Of a stretch of DNA of 64,000 nucleotides, positions 44,708 through 55,487 are shown in pieces. Origin of the DNA: Azolla caroliniana (taxonomy: Eukaryota; Polypodiophyta); the NCBI GenBank assembly GCA_043228905.1, contig JBHGNT010000007.1, forward strand, positions 7,378,001 through 7,442,000, written 5' to 3'. The translations under genes and the position numbers were made by a program. The notes under the pieces were generated by a model. It saw only the letters and a list, made by a program, of their open reading frames with translations, was not told the DNA's origin and ran no database searches. Each line of letters starts with the position of its first letter. Within the stretch, counting starts at the first letter, position 1.

Positions 44708-47700
44708 GTCCAGCCAAAATAGGAGCCGTTTGGTTGGACAGCCCTAGATCTGTGCAGCCCATTAGTGGTTCCATTCCCTCTAAGCAAGTTAGTGATGTGT
44801 TCGTAGTCCAAGTAGCAGTTAGTACTAAAAGTACCCCTCCAGTACATACCTTAGCCCTTCTAGATTCCGGAGCTAATTCTTGCTTCATGGATAGGAATTT
44901 TGCCCGAGCTCATCAGATATCTCTAAGAAAGCTCCCATGTCCAGCCTCAGTAGTAGTCATTGATGGTCGTCCCATTGCTTCTGGTAATATCATAGAAGAG
45001 TCGGAACCCGTTAATATTGTCCTAGATAACTTAACATGTGTAGTATCATTTAATATTATTAGTATTCCAGAACATCCCATAGTTTTAGGATTACCATGGT
45101 TCGAGTTACATGACCCAGACATAGATTGGAGGACAAGGGAAATCCGGTTGCGACAAACCCAAGGATCTACCCAGAAGGTTGCAACCATTTCGCTACGTCA
45201 GTTGCGTGAGGAAGGGCGCAAGGAGGAAATGTTTCTCTTTGCAATATCAGTACAACCCTCCAGCACCACCAAAGAGGAGTCCACCGTTCAACTTCCCGAG
45301 AAGTATCGTCAGTATGCTGATGTGTTCGATAAAGTACAAGCCAACACACTTCCTCATCATCGGCCGTACGACTGCGCCATCGACTTACAACCGGGAAAAG
45401 AGCCGCCATGGGGGCCGATCTACAATTTGTCACCAACCGAGCTAGAAGTCCTTCGAGCCTATATAGAGGAGAATTTGGAGAACGGTTTCATTCAGCATTC
45501 GAAATCTCCAGCCGGCGCACCCATTTTCTTCGTCAAGAAAAAAGATGGCTCGCTTCGACTCGTTGTAGATTACCGTGGCTTGAATAAGGTCACAGTAAGA
45601 AATAGGTATGCTCTTCCCCTTATCTCAAGTCTTTTAGAACGGATCAACGGTGCCAGGTTCTTCACGAAGATCGACTTACGAGGAGCCTATAACCTCGTAC
45701 GGATCCGACCAGGAGATGAATGGAAGACCGCGTTTCGCACCAGATATGGGCACTTCGAGTATACGGTCATGCCGTTCGGACTCACTAATGCGCCGGCAGT
45801 CTTCCAGCACATGGCGAATGATATATTTCGAGACCTCTTGGATGATTTTTTGATCATCTATTTGGATGATCTACTGGTTTATTCAAAGACCCAAGAAGAA
45901 CATGATTCTCATGTACTATTAGTACTAAAACGACTTCGAGAACATGGTCTGTATGCAAAGTTAGAGAAATGTAGTTTCGGGTGCAACCAAGTGGAGTTTC
46001 TCGGCTATGTCATCTCCTCAGAAGGCATATCTATGGACCCAGCCAAGGTCAAAACGGTGATAGAATGGCACACTCCGCGTTCGGTGCGGGATGTGCAATG
46101 CTTCCTAGGCTTTGCAAATTTCTACCGGAAGTTCATACAAAATTACTCAAAAATTGTGCTGCCTCTCACACAGCTCACCAGGAAGGGACAATCATTCATT
46201 TGGTCTAAAGAGACGGACATGGCTTTCGAGAGTCTTAAGAAGGCGTTTACATCAGCTCCAATTTTAGGTCATGTGGATCCGGAAAAACCATTCATTATCG
46301 AAGCTGATGCATCGGATTTCGCATTGGGGAGCATTCTGTCACAACAGGGTAACGACGAGAAGCTACATCCTGTGGCTTTCCACTCCCGTAAGTTTGACGC
46401 CGCCGAAATCAACTACGAAATTCATGATAAAGAGCTATTAGCAATAGTTGATTCTTTTATGCAATGGAGGCATTTCCTGGAGGGATCTCCTCATCAGGTC
46501 ACTGTATTCAGTGACCACAAGAACCTTGCCTACTTTCAAGATGCTCGTGTACTGAATCGACGTCAAGCTCGGTGGGCCCATTTCCTCACACGCTTCGACT
46601 TCAAAATTACATATCGTCCGGGGAAGCACCAAGGGAAGGCAGATGCATTATCACGGCGTTCGTATCTAACACCACGTCCCGGTGAGCCAGCTTTCGATAA
46701 CCAGAAGCAAGTAATCTTGGGTCCAGCACGACTGCAAGCAGCACAGATCTTTGACATGCCCGTGGATTCCGACATTACCAATACTATACGTGAGGACTTG
46801 AAGACTGACGCTTTCGCCCAAGCTATACTAGCACAAATTGACCCCTCTCGAGCGTCATGTTCACAATCACAATCACCAGGTACGGATTATCGGCAATTCA
46901 AATACTGTGATGGATTACTCTTCTTTAAAGAACTTTTGTATGTTCCTAATGGTTCTTGCCGCCTTCGAGTAGTACAAAACTGCCATGACACATATACAGC
47001 AGGACATTTTGGTAGTACTAAAACATTAGATTTAGTACAACGATCATTCTGGTGGCCCCGTATGCGACAATTTGTCGAAGATTTTGTTCGGACTTGCGAT
47101 ACATGCTGCAGAGCGAAAATGCCAAGACATCATCCATATGGTTTATTAGAACCATTACCAATTCCAAGCAAGCCATGGCAATCCATTGCTCTTGACTTCA
47201 TTACAGATCTTCCAGTCTCTAAGGGATTCAGTGCGATTCTCACAGTGGTGGATCGATATACGAAGATGGCTCATTTCTTACCATGTACTAAAGAAATATC
47301 TAGTGAAGACACCGCCGAAATTGTCATGCGGGAAGTATGTCGGCATCATGGACTCCCTGATAATATCATCAGCGATCGTGGACCCCAGTTTGTGTCAAAA
47401 TTCTGGAAGCACCTTTTTAAAATGCTGAAGGTCACTTGTAACCTCTCCTCCGGCTACCACCCACAAACCGACGGTCAAGCCGAACGAACAAATCAAACAC
47501 TGGAGCAGTATCTGCGGTGCTTTCTCAACTATCATCAGAATGACTGGGCAGATATTCTTCCGTTCGCCGAATTTGCCTATAATAACGCTATCCACGCATC
47601 GACTAAAGTCACGCCATTCTACGCTTATACGGGATATCATCCCCGGTGGTGTGTCCTTGAAACCCCAGAAGTGTCCACAAATCCTTACGCGGAGGATCGT

Positions 47701-48291
47701 TTGGAGCGGTTACGCAAGATACAAGCGGATTTATCTACTCAACTCCAGCAAGCTCAACAATCACACAAGGACTACGCAGATCGTCATCGACTTCCATCCA
47801 GTTTTAACATTGGAGATCGGGTGTGGCTGCTACGACGACACATCAAGACTACTCGCCCATGTGAGAAGTTGGATTATCGACGATTAGGTCCTTTCCGTAT
47901 TATCGGGAAGATTAATGATGTCGCTTTTCGTCTCGAGCTACCTCCGCAACTTCGGATACACCCGGTGTTTCATAGTTCTCTCCTCGAACCCTATCACGAG
48001 AGCACTATCCCAGGACGTACTATACAACCTCCACCTCCTATCGAGCTCGAAGATGGACCTGAGTATGAGGTCGCTGCCATCCTCGATTCCAAGATTGTTC
48101 GCAACAAGCTCTACTATCTAGTCGATTGGCTAGGATATAGTCCCAGCGAGCGTACTTGGGAACCGATCGAGAATGTGACCAATGCTCGTGCTCTTCTAGA
48201 AGACTTCCATCGACGATATCCCGAGAAACCGGGTCCTCAATCCAAAACGACTCGTGAAACTCGTCGTTTTAAAGGGGGGATAGTGTCATAA
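44680..48291 (+). CDS. pol: Chromovirus F Pol polyprotein with chromodomain
   Basis: Open in the -1 frame relative to gag, from 44680 to TAA 48289-48291. There is no good ATG at its start, so it is most likely made as a Gag-Pol fusion. Protease: LALLDSGANSCFMD (near 44855). RT: YGHFEYTVMPFGLTNAPAVF and FLIIYLDDLLVYS (near 45850). RNase H: IIEADASDFALGSI and KELLAIVDSF. Integrase: zinc region ending CDTCCRAKMPRHHPYG, then ALDFITDLPVSKGF, HGLPDNIISDRGPQF and YHPQTDGQAERTNQ. Chromodomain: EYEVAAILDSKIV to GYSPSERTWEPIEN, residues about 1110-1165. Role: maturation, reverse transcription and chromatin-directed integration. The last codons and stop overlap the 3' LTR. All catalytic motifs are intact. 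Confidence 0.95.
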   Translation, partial: PIRRRVKRLSPAKIGAVWLDSPRSVQPISGSIPSKQVSDVFVVQVAVSTKSTPPVHTLALLDSGANSCFMDRNFARAHQISLRKLPCPASVVVIDGRPIASGNIIEESEPVNIVLDNLTCVVSFNIISIPEHPIVLGLPWFELHDPDIDWRTREIRLRQTQGSTQKVATISLRQLREEGRKEEMFLFAISVQPSSTTKEESTVQLPEKYRQYADVFDKVQANTLPHHRPYDCAIDLQPGKEPPWGPIYNLSPTELEVLRAYIEENLENGFIQHSKSPAGAPIFFVKKKDGSLRLVVDYRGLNKVTVRNRYALPLISSLLERINGARFFTKIDLRGAYNLVRIRPGDEWKTAFRTRYGHFEYTVMPFGLTNAPAVFQHMANDIFRDLLDDFLIIYLDDLLVYSKTQEEHDSHVLLVLKRLREHGLYAKLEKCSFGCNQVEFLGYVISSEGISMDPAKVKTVIEWHTPRSVRDVQCFLGFANFYRKFIQNYSKIVLPLTQLTRKGQSFIWSKETDMAFESLKKAFTSAPILGHVDPEKPFIIEADASDFALGSILSQQGNDEKLHPVAFHSRKFDAAEINYEIHDKELLAIVDSFMQWRHFLEGSPHQVTVFSDHKNLAYFQDARVLNRRQARWAHFLTRFDFKITYRPGKHQGKADALSRRSYLTPRPGEPAFDNQKQVILGPARLQAAQIFDMPVDSDITNTIREDLKTDAFAQAILAQIDPSRASCSQSQSPGTDYRQFKYCDGLLFFKELLYVPNGSCRLRVVQNCHDTYTAGHFGSTKTLDLVQRSFWWPRMRQFVEDFVRTCDTCCRAKMPRHHPYGLLEPLPIPSKPWQSIALDFITDLPVSKGFSAILTVVDRYTKMAHFLPCTKEISSEDTAEIVMREVCRHHGLPDNIISDRGPQFVSKFWKHLFKMLKVTCNLSSGYHPQTDGQAERTNQTLEQYLRCFLNYHQNDWADILPFAEFAYNNAIHASTKVTPFYAYTGYHPRWCVLETPEVSTNPYAEDRLERLRKIQADLSTQLQQAQQSHKDYADRHRLPSSFNIGDRVWLLRRHIKTTRPCEKLDYRRLGPFRIIGKINDVAFRLELPPQLRIHPVFHSSLLEPYHESTIPGRTIQPPPPIELEDGPEYEVAAILDSKIVRNKLYYLVDWLGYSPSERTWEPIENVTNARALLEDFHRRYPEKPGPQSKTTRETRRFKGGIVS
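44695..44739 (+). promoter_or_regulatory. Predicted -1 programmed frameshift signal of F
   Basis: Heptamer G_TTA_AAC (44695-44701) is in the gag frame. A six-base spacer (GACTAA, including the gag stop) leads to an 11-pair stem: 44708-44718 (GTCCAGCCAAA) with 44729-44739 (TTTGGTTGGAC), loop of ten bases. Pol is open in the -1 frame from 44680. GUUAAAC is a heptamer known to work in other -1 systems. The related element E keeps the hairpin and spacing. Confidence 0.7.
48271..48283 (+). other. Polypurine tract of chromovirus F
   Basis: AAAGGGGGGATAG directly before the 3' LTR; it is the expected plus-strand primer. It lies inside the end of pol. Confidence 0.85.
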
Positions 48292-48573
48292 CTAGACTCG
48301 AACCCATAACCTTTTGTTACACGGGTCGAGACTTTACCATTAGGTTATGAGTTGTAATTTGAAGGATATTATTTTCATTTAGGTTTTATTAGGAAATTGA
48401 TGTATATTCCAGATTTCTCTGGAACATTCTAGAAACTTCAGGAGTATTCCTGAAGACACTATAAAAGGAGGCGCAAAGCATTAGTTCGAACCAAATCGGT
48501 TCAACGCCAGTCTTAAGCCTTCTAACTACTGTTGTATATCTTCCGTCATATAATACATATATCTTTCGCATCA

Positions 48574-48619
<46 letters not shown>

Positions 48620-48752
48620 ACTCATTCCTTCTCTCAAAGTTCGACACCTCTCATAGTACTAATCCTTCTCTGTCTTAGTACTATTCCCCAACAATAGTAC
48701 TAATCCTTCTTTTAGTACTAATTCCTTCTCTGCCTTAATAGAGTTCCTGACA
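48284..48752 (+). repeat. 3' LTR of chromovirus F
   Basis: 469 bp; near-identical to the 5' LTR. It is followed by ACACC (48753-48757) and the rest of the E 3' LTR. Confidence 0.95.
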
Positions 48753-48757
48753 ACACC

Positions 48758-48906
48758 AGTCTTTAGCTCTCATTACATACCTTGTATCCATTCTCTTTCT
48801 TTCTCTATCTTATACATCCATTCTTCTCTTAGTATTTGATTCCATTCTTCTCGTGTTCTCTAATATCCTTCTTCCATCACTCTATCTTTTATCCTTGGTT
48901 CTGACA
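48758..48906 (+). repeat. 3' LTR of chromovirus E, second part
   Basis: AGTCTTTAGCTCTC to GGTTCTGACA, matching 37656-37804 of the 5' LTR apart from a few substitutions. Confidence 0.95.
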
Positions 48907-49138
48907 GTGTGTGTGTGTAAGAGAGAGAGGGAGAGAGAGGGAGAGAACACAAAGTTATATAGAAAACTAGAAAACTGTATTAACAAGAGAATAAGACAAC
49001 CAACAATTACAAAGAGGAGGAGAAGGTGCTTATGTAGTCACCTTCTCTCTATGTTCTCTCACTACAACCACGAGATGGAAAGGAGGTGGAGACTTAACTA
49101 CCTACTAAATATGTGTCATAGGACTTAACTTCCATGAC
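48907..49138 (-). repeat. LTR-like repeat related to copia D LTR, second part
   Basis: Resumes the TG tract interrupted by E, followed by GTTATATAGAAAAC (minus-strand TATA-like CTATATAAC), as at 30360-30376. After that it no longer matches the 30.3-kb copy. A plausible LTR edge is CCATGACA near 49138. Whether it is the 5' LTR of copia D is inference. Confidence 0.4.
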
Positions 49139-51338
49139 ACTTAGTTTATGATACAAGGAGGTGGGATGTTCACACACTTGGGTTATTCCTAAGGTGTGTT
49201 CCCACACTAGGGAAGTTGAGTTTGATTCTGAACAACTAATATTTGAAAGATGGACATTAAGTTGTACTACAAACCTTTGGCTATTCGGCAAGAGATGGTC
49301 AACATTGAATTGTATTATGATTTGTTCTTGCATATGAAGTGGAGATCCCACATCAACATAGTAAAACAATTGATGAACAATGCCAAATGTAGTTTTCCAT
49401 GTTCCTCTCGATCATTTCCATAACTAATCACAATTTGTTTTTCTCCATGTTCAAGAAGAATAAATTTGAATAACTTGTATGTTGTAGGTTGACACAGTTT
49501 TAAACCATTAAACTCAAATCCCAACTTTCAATGTTATTGGATGAAGGAGAAACCAATTCAAGATTATATATTCTATCTTATGCCACATTCTTTTGATAAT
49601 GTATGCATAAGACTAATTGATAAATGGCAAATGAAATAGACCTTTAATTATAATTTATAGTTGTGGTTCTATTGAATTAAGAAATTCTAAGATTAATTGA
49701 ACTCAAGACACTCTCAGAGTGAAAGTGGAAATATGTGTATATATATACATATATTAAAGGTTCATATTTCCATAAGTATGACAAAAATCTCTTGTTTGAG
49801 GAGGGGAGCAATTTCATGTATTGAGTTTAGACCACTCTAACCTAAAACAAGAATCATCAAATGCTCTACTTGATCAAACATGAAGAGAGAGGATAAACTA
49901 TCGTACTATGTATATTAAGTAAGATCATGATCTAATGTTCCTTCCTTTCTTTCTTTTCAAAAATAATATTCCTTTCTTCATATTCCACGAATCATGTATA
50001 CATTCATAACCAATATAATTATTCAAGTTATCCTTACAAGGGGCATTCAAAGAATTGAGCTCAAGAACTCTCACTCAAATAAAGAATCATCATTTCTCAT
50101 GCAAGATTGCCTTTAGGTCAACATTTCCAATTCATATATGCATACCCAAAGAAAAACACGCATATGGGGTGCATATTGTTACGATTTTTTCCATGTTATA
50201 TGTTGCTTGAGTTTAATTTTTGCCCCTCGCTTCAAATTTAAGTATCAATGCAAGTTCTTCTGCACACCAACAACAATGGACAACAACGTCAATTTACCAT
50301 TATTCATTACAACATCTTGATTTGGATTTCTTGACAAGTACCATTTTGTTTGCAAAGTCAAAATGAATGCAATTGAATGAAAAGAAATCTATTGGTTCTT
50401 GATCAATATAATAACATCATTTGCATCCTTGACAGCTCTGCAATTGCATCTAAGGGCTTGCAAGCATCTAAATTTTTTTATCCTAGCAATGTCTATACCT
50501 TTCGATTGTTGAGAAATATAGTTTTTATTATCGCTTTTGAGATCAAAATGACCTACTAGACCCAAAGTGGAACATTTGCATGCATGTTCCATGTGTGGAG
50601 TCAAGTAGTGATTCTTGTGGCTCAAGAACTTTACTAATGAATGTTGCAATGGAGAGTACATATTATGACTCTCGGATAAATGTTTGTATGGATTGGATTG
50701 GGTTGACAATGCATGAAAAGCAATCTCAAATGTGATCGAAGGTGGGGAGTATTAAATCGAAGTATGATATCAACCTCATGAATAATTTTAGAGCAAAATA
50801 TGCACCCAATGAGTCTCAATGTTCGTGCTCCCTAATGCATTGTTAAGTACGAGAATCCACATGTTTATGAAGTCGTGATACATCGGGGGAGAGGGGAGTT
50901 TTTTATTTTTATTAATGTCTCTTACACAACAAATTTGGCATATGGGACAAATCATAACTACAAATATGGGTGATTTCATGTTGTCCATATTGAAACAAAA
51001 ATAAAAGCTCGAGGTTTCTCTAAAGTTCCATAGTTATGACCCTAATGCATCTGGTGGAATGATTTTGGAGTGGTTTACAATCATGTAGCGCATTCAAATT
51101 GGATATGTTGAGCAATACGATCTACATGATCTGGTAATGATATGGCCCATGTGCCTTATATATCTCAATACTCATGGTCTTTTTCATTAGAGATGAAGAG
51201 CTATGGAAGAAGTAAATTATGCGGGATTGTATTTGCATTCTACATGCTAATATATTAGTGAGAGAGGGGGAGAGAGGGGGAGAAGTGTTGTAACAAGTGG
51301 ATTTTACATAGAATTAATATAATTGTGTGCTTTTACCA

Positions 51339-51386
<48 letters not shown>

Positions 51387-52583
51387 CTTTATTCTCCCTT
51401 TCATATAAGGTAGTGTTTTGACTACTTTAGGTATTGAGATATGTGGTCCACTTGGAGTATGAGAATGTGTTATTGTTTGATAATCTTCATGGAGCATCAC
51501 AATAGGTACATAGGTTGAAAGGAAATTTGGTTGGGGAATCCCCGTAACTTAGCTCTCTATGAGCACCTTGTCTTCGGTGGAGTTGTTTGTATTTATGTCA
51601 ACTAGTCTTACAACACCTTAGATGTTTTGCCTTACCATAGGAACATCATTGTTGACACAGGAACAATAAGGCATTTTACATTATACTCATGACATAAGAT
51701 TTATTTTTGAAGTATTGTCGGCCTTCATTATAAATATTGTACCTCCCAAACTTCATTGACATTATGTTATACATGGCTTATTGAAAACAATAGACATGTT
51801 TTGACCTTTGTTTATCATCATCATTTACATTGTTTTTGGTATGAGCATTTACCTTTAATATCATAACAATGACATCATTATTAAAACCATGGAATATTAA
51901 CGATTGGGGAGTTGCATTGTAATCCTAAAAGTATATGAATGTTTTGAGGGGTCATTGTTTTGCAAAATATGGCTATTTCTTGGACATAATAATATGGCTA
52001 TTTCTTACAAATAACCAAATTTCATCTTAGATGCCACGTTCATATATTTATTTCGATATCTTGCACATGCGAATACGTTTGCACTTGTTTAGTAAGCCTA
52101 TGACGCCTTCCAAATGTAAGGGTGGGTGGCACTACGAAGAAAGTAGTATTTATTATATCAAAAAAGTTGATCATCTTCAAAGCATTAGTTTATTAAAATT
52201 TGTCATTTACTAATCAACATACCTAGTTCATCCATATGTTTGTGGCTAGAGAACAAGTCTCCTTACCACTCACAAATATTTCATGAATTCTTGCGTGGTC
52301 TTCATTGCAACGAATGACAACTCTCTATAAATTCCATGTTTACATCACATTGATGATAATGCCTTGTTATGCTCGTTTTTAATACAATTAATTAAGCCTT
52401 TCATATAATTGGCTACATATAAACTGTTCATTGTACCTAAGGTGACTCCATTCAAAGATTGTGGATCATGAAGGCATATTTGCTTTTTGGTGCTTTAATC
52501 AAATAATATGTATACATTGTCAATTTTCCATTCTTGCATACATTTGACCTACAAATTCATTGTTCCTAAATATATAGTAAAAC
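49139..52583. other. No gene recognised
   Basis: 3.4 kb of AT-rich DNA with short open frames and no domain or splice structure that I can identify. It has a (TA)n-like tract near 49737-49755, GGGGAGAGA repeats near 51260-51282 and a (GA)n run at 51342-51384. Confidence 0.4.
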
Positions 52584-53072
52584 ATGCCATTTGCATTATA
52601 ACGCTTTGGCATTACATTATATATGATTGACTATGGATTACAATATATCATTGTTTGAGATTCCTTATTGAATCACATCAACTTTGCGTGTATAGCAAAA
52701 TAATAGTCTTACATAGTTTATCAAAAGGAAGTAGACAATTAGTTATGGTTTCAAATCCAAATATCAATTCTCTAGTTTATTTCACCTCTAGTTGTCGCAT
52801 TTTGGTTTACTCTATAACATCAAATTGACTATGCCATTTGCATTATAAGGCTTTGGCATTACATTATATATGATCAACTATGAATTGCAATATATCATTT
52901 TTTGAGATTCCTTATTGAATTACATCAACTTTGCGTGTATAGAGAAATAATAGTCTTACATAGTTTTTCAAAAGTACATACAGTTGGTCATGGTTTCAAA
53001 TCCAAATATCAATTCTCTAGTTTATTTCACCTCTAGTTGTCACATGTTGGTTTACTCTATAACATCAAATTG
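52584..53072. repeat. Tandem duplication, period about 247 bp
   Basis: ATGCCATTTGCATTATAA begins at 52584 and again at 52831. Both copies carry GATTCCTTATTGAAT, ACATCAACTTTGCGTGTATAG and TTCAAATCCAAATATCAATT in the same order and end in AACATCAAATTGA. They are about 90 percent identical by eye. No coding potential is seen. Confidence 0.9.
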
Positions 53073-53211
53073 AGAGAGCCCAAGTTTGATCTTTGTCATT
53101 GACATCTCTCTCTCTCTCTCTCTTATCGTAAGTACCTTACCCTAGTGGTAATTTGTTAAACTACAAGCACAGACTGAAACCAATTACCTCACCTCTCTAT
53201 TAGATACTTCA

Positions 53212-53544
53212 TACATATATCTTTTAATTCACTAGATGCCAATGTGGAATGTAGGGGTTGAACCCATGACCTCTTGGTCTCCATTGGGCAACCTTATCTC
53301 TTTTAATTCACTAGATGCCACTGTGGAATGTCGGGGTTGAACCTATGACCTCTTGGTCTCCATTGGGCAACCTAACCAATTGAGCTACATCCATCTTTTT
53401 TTATATAGCTAATACCCAATTATCTCACCTCTCTATCACATAGTTCATACATATCTCTTTTAATTCACTAGATGCCACTGTGGAATGTAGGGGTTGAACC
53501 CATGAACTCCTGGTCTCCATTACACAATCTTACCAATTGAGATA

Positions 53545-53550
<6 letters not shown>
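53212..53550 (-). mobile_element. Tandem tRNA-derived SINE copies (minus strand)
   Basis: Three related units (about 53212-53300, 53301-53400, 53445-53550). On the minus strand they read GTAGCTCAATTGGTTAGGTT (box-A-like), then about 30 bases later GGTTCAACCCC (box B), then a GTGGCATCTAGTGAATTAAA tail. They are the same family as the dimeric SINE at 56133-56723. A tRNA gene is unlikely because no cloverleaf with proper acceptor stem was found. Confidence 0.7.

Positions 53551-53604
<54 letters not shown>
53546..53604. repeat. (TC)n microsatellite
   Basis: About 29 TC units, the longest simple repeat of the window, adjoining the SINE array. Confidence 0.95.
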
Positions 53605-53607
<3 letters not shown>

Positions 53608-53899
53608 TGAAAACATTTGACGTAGAAGTTGTCTATTGCGCGACTTAGAGGATTGTGTCATGCTAGATTATGCTAAATTGCACAAACTTGATAATCTTAA
53701 ATGGTATAAAGGCATTCCACTTGACAAATGTACTCACATGTTTACCATCCTTGGGTGGAGGAAGTGTGGTTGATTACGCATTAATGCCAACATGTGATGT
53801 ATCCTTGGTGAATGTGTTTAAAGTTGGTTCTCTATATCTAGAATCATAGCATAAGCCATTGTACTTAGAGTTTGCAATTCCACATTTCATCAATAGATG

Positions 53900-55475
53900 A
53901 CATGGAGTGAAAGAGGAAGTTAGATGTATCATCTGACCTTGCTACGATGTATGCAAATGAAGCAGAGAACCATTTGTTAAATTTCGCTCTAAGCAACGAT
54001 GTTAAAGAAAATTGGCAAACATTTAAAGGATATCATCCTTAAGGCTGGATATCAATACTTTAAGAGGCATGTTGGTGGGCATAAGATGTCTAATTTTCCA
54101 TGTAATTCTTGGTTCGATGATGAATGCAAGATTTACATCCCTAATGGTTTAACTCTATAGAAGGGGAAAACTAAAGGATTGTTGCATGTCACCTATATAA
54201 GAAGGTAGTGAGGAGAAAGAAAAGAAGATATTTCCAAATGCAATAGTTGAAAAAGAAAAACTTGTTTAATCTCAAACCAAAATTAGCATGGGAACAACTC
54301 AAGGGTAAGAAAGAAGATGTGAAAGGTCACTTTACAAATGAAGAGATGTTGGAATATGTACAAAGGCTATATAGGCATGACGATGTGGCTCACAATACAT
54401 GTATCGATATTGATGATGTCAATAAGGGAATAAAGAAGGTGGTGAGTGGGAAAGTAGTAGATGTAACCTAGTTTCAAGTGAGCGTTTAAAATCGACAAGG
54501 CCACATACTCATCATTGGATAATGACAATTATAGAGCAAGATATAAAACAAAGTTTTCCAAATGATTGGCTTATGAATTGGATTAAACCAATATTTAAAT
54601 CCAGAGATAAGAATCAAGTATCAAATTATCATACAAATTATAATGGTGAGCCAACTACTATTAAATTATATATCACTATTATGGAGTAAAAGATAAGCAC
54701 ATAGGCTGAAAGTGCAAGCAAAAGAACACTTGCGCAAATAGGATTTAGACCAAAACACTCCACTATGGATCATTTGGTCACATTGAGAGTAATCATGGAA
54801 GAGAGTTGATTACAAGGAAAAACACTTTATTGTTGTTTTGTTGATTTCAAGAAAGCTTTTGATATTGTATCATGAAGTGAGCTTTGGAATAGAATGATAG
54901 AGATTGATATGCCATTAAAGTACCAAGTTGTTGTTGCATGCCTATATGAACAAGTTAAATGCCAACCAAAAATGGATAGTGGATTCTCACAACACTTTTT
55001 AAGTAACATGGAGGTCAAACAAAGATGTTCACTATCACTCACACTCTTTGGCTTATGTATTGATAAATTAGAAGTGGTGAATTAGGTTGCAAGAGAGGAA
55101 GGATTGGATGCCCCCAAATTGATTCAACATGTTATCTTATTGCTTTTATATGGACATGGTGTGGTACTCTTCTCATATGATGTTGATAGTATGCAACATT
55201 TACTTGGGGCATTAGAAGAATTTTGCCATAATAATGAACTAGCAGCGAATGTGGAGAAAACAAAGATGATGGTTGTGCAAACCATCCAACCCCATCATTA
55301 CCCTATGCTCACATATAGAGGTGAACATATACAATTTGTTCAAAGCTTTAAATATCTTGGTATTGATTTACCTTCCACAAATAAATGGAGTGCATGCTTT
55401 GATTCTAGGCTTCAAGCTTGTTGGAAATCATATTACCTTTTCAAGAACAAATGCAACCAAAGTGATACTTAACAT
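53900..55475 (+). pseudogene. LINE ORF2 relic, linker and RT part
   Basis: Same LINE type as at 1195-2225. The linker region includes NSWFDDECK (near 54110) and the frame 54247-54471 (WEQLKGKKEDVKGHFTNEEM). RT text follows: VDFKKAFDIVS near 54840, then KQRCSLSLTLFGLCIDKL (motif B region, about 55015-55070). The catalytic YVDD is replaced by YGHG near 55150 (LLLYGHGVVLFSYD). It continues to FKYLGIDLPSTNKW and SYYLFKNKCNQSD, stopping at 55475 where about 2.7 kb of other DNA is inserted. Stops, frameshifts and loss of the catalytic Asp pair make it inactive. Confidence 0.85.
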
Positions 55476-55487
55476 CACTTTGGTTAC
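55453..55487. repeat. Inverted repeat at the LINE insertion junction
   Basis: AACCAAAGTGAT (55455-55466) and ATCACTTTGGTT (55474-55485) form a perfect 12-pair hairpin with a seven-base loop, at the point where LINE sequence ends and inserted DNA begins. Confidence 0.6.

Larger units (their letters stand above)
42975..48752 (+). mobile_element. Ty3/gypsy chromovirus F (apparently intact and young)
   Basis: A 5,778-bp element: 5' LTR 42975-43447, 3' LTR 48284-48752, perfect duplication ACACC (42970-42974 and 48753-48757). The LTRs differ, by eye, at one substitution (caaGgc/caaAgc) and in (CT)n length. Gag and pol are each uninterrupted, with all catalytic motifs. Nothing I can see prevents activity. 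Confidence 0.95.
37371..48906 (+). mobile_element. Ty3/gypsy chromovirus E (decayed; F nested in its 3' LTR)
   Basis: 5' LTR 37371-37804; 3' LTR 42680-42974 plus 48758-48906, split by element F. The flanks are CTGTG and GTGTG inside a TG microsatellite, so the duplication is imperfect or blurred. Gag and pol resemble those of F but carry many lesions. A chromodomain ends pol. There is no tRNA-type primer site; see the self-priming entry. Confidence 0.9.

Noticed and set aside
46470-46500. Minus-strand CTGATGA followed by a short stem and GAAA inside F RNase H
   Set aside because: Two extra bases break the stem II to GAAA join and no stem I or III forms. It is a coding coincidence.
53212-53550. 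tRNA genes suggested by box A and box B
   Set aside because: Repeated imperfect units with extra tails and no proper acceptor stem; the same family occurs as an inserted SINE at 56133-56723.
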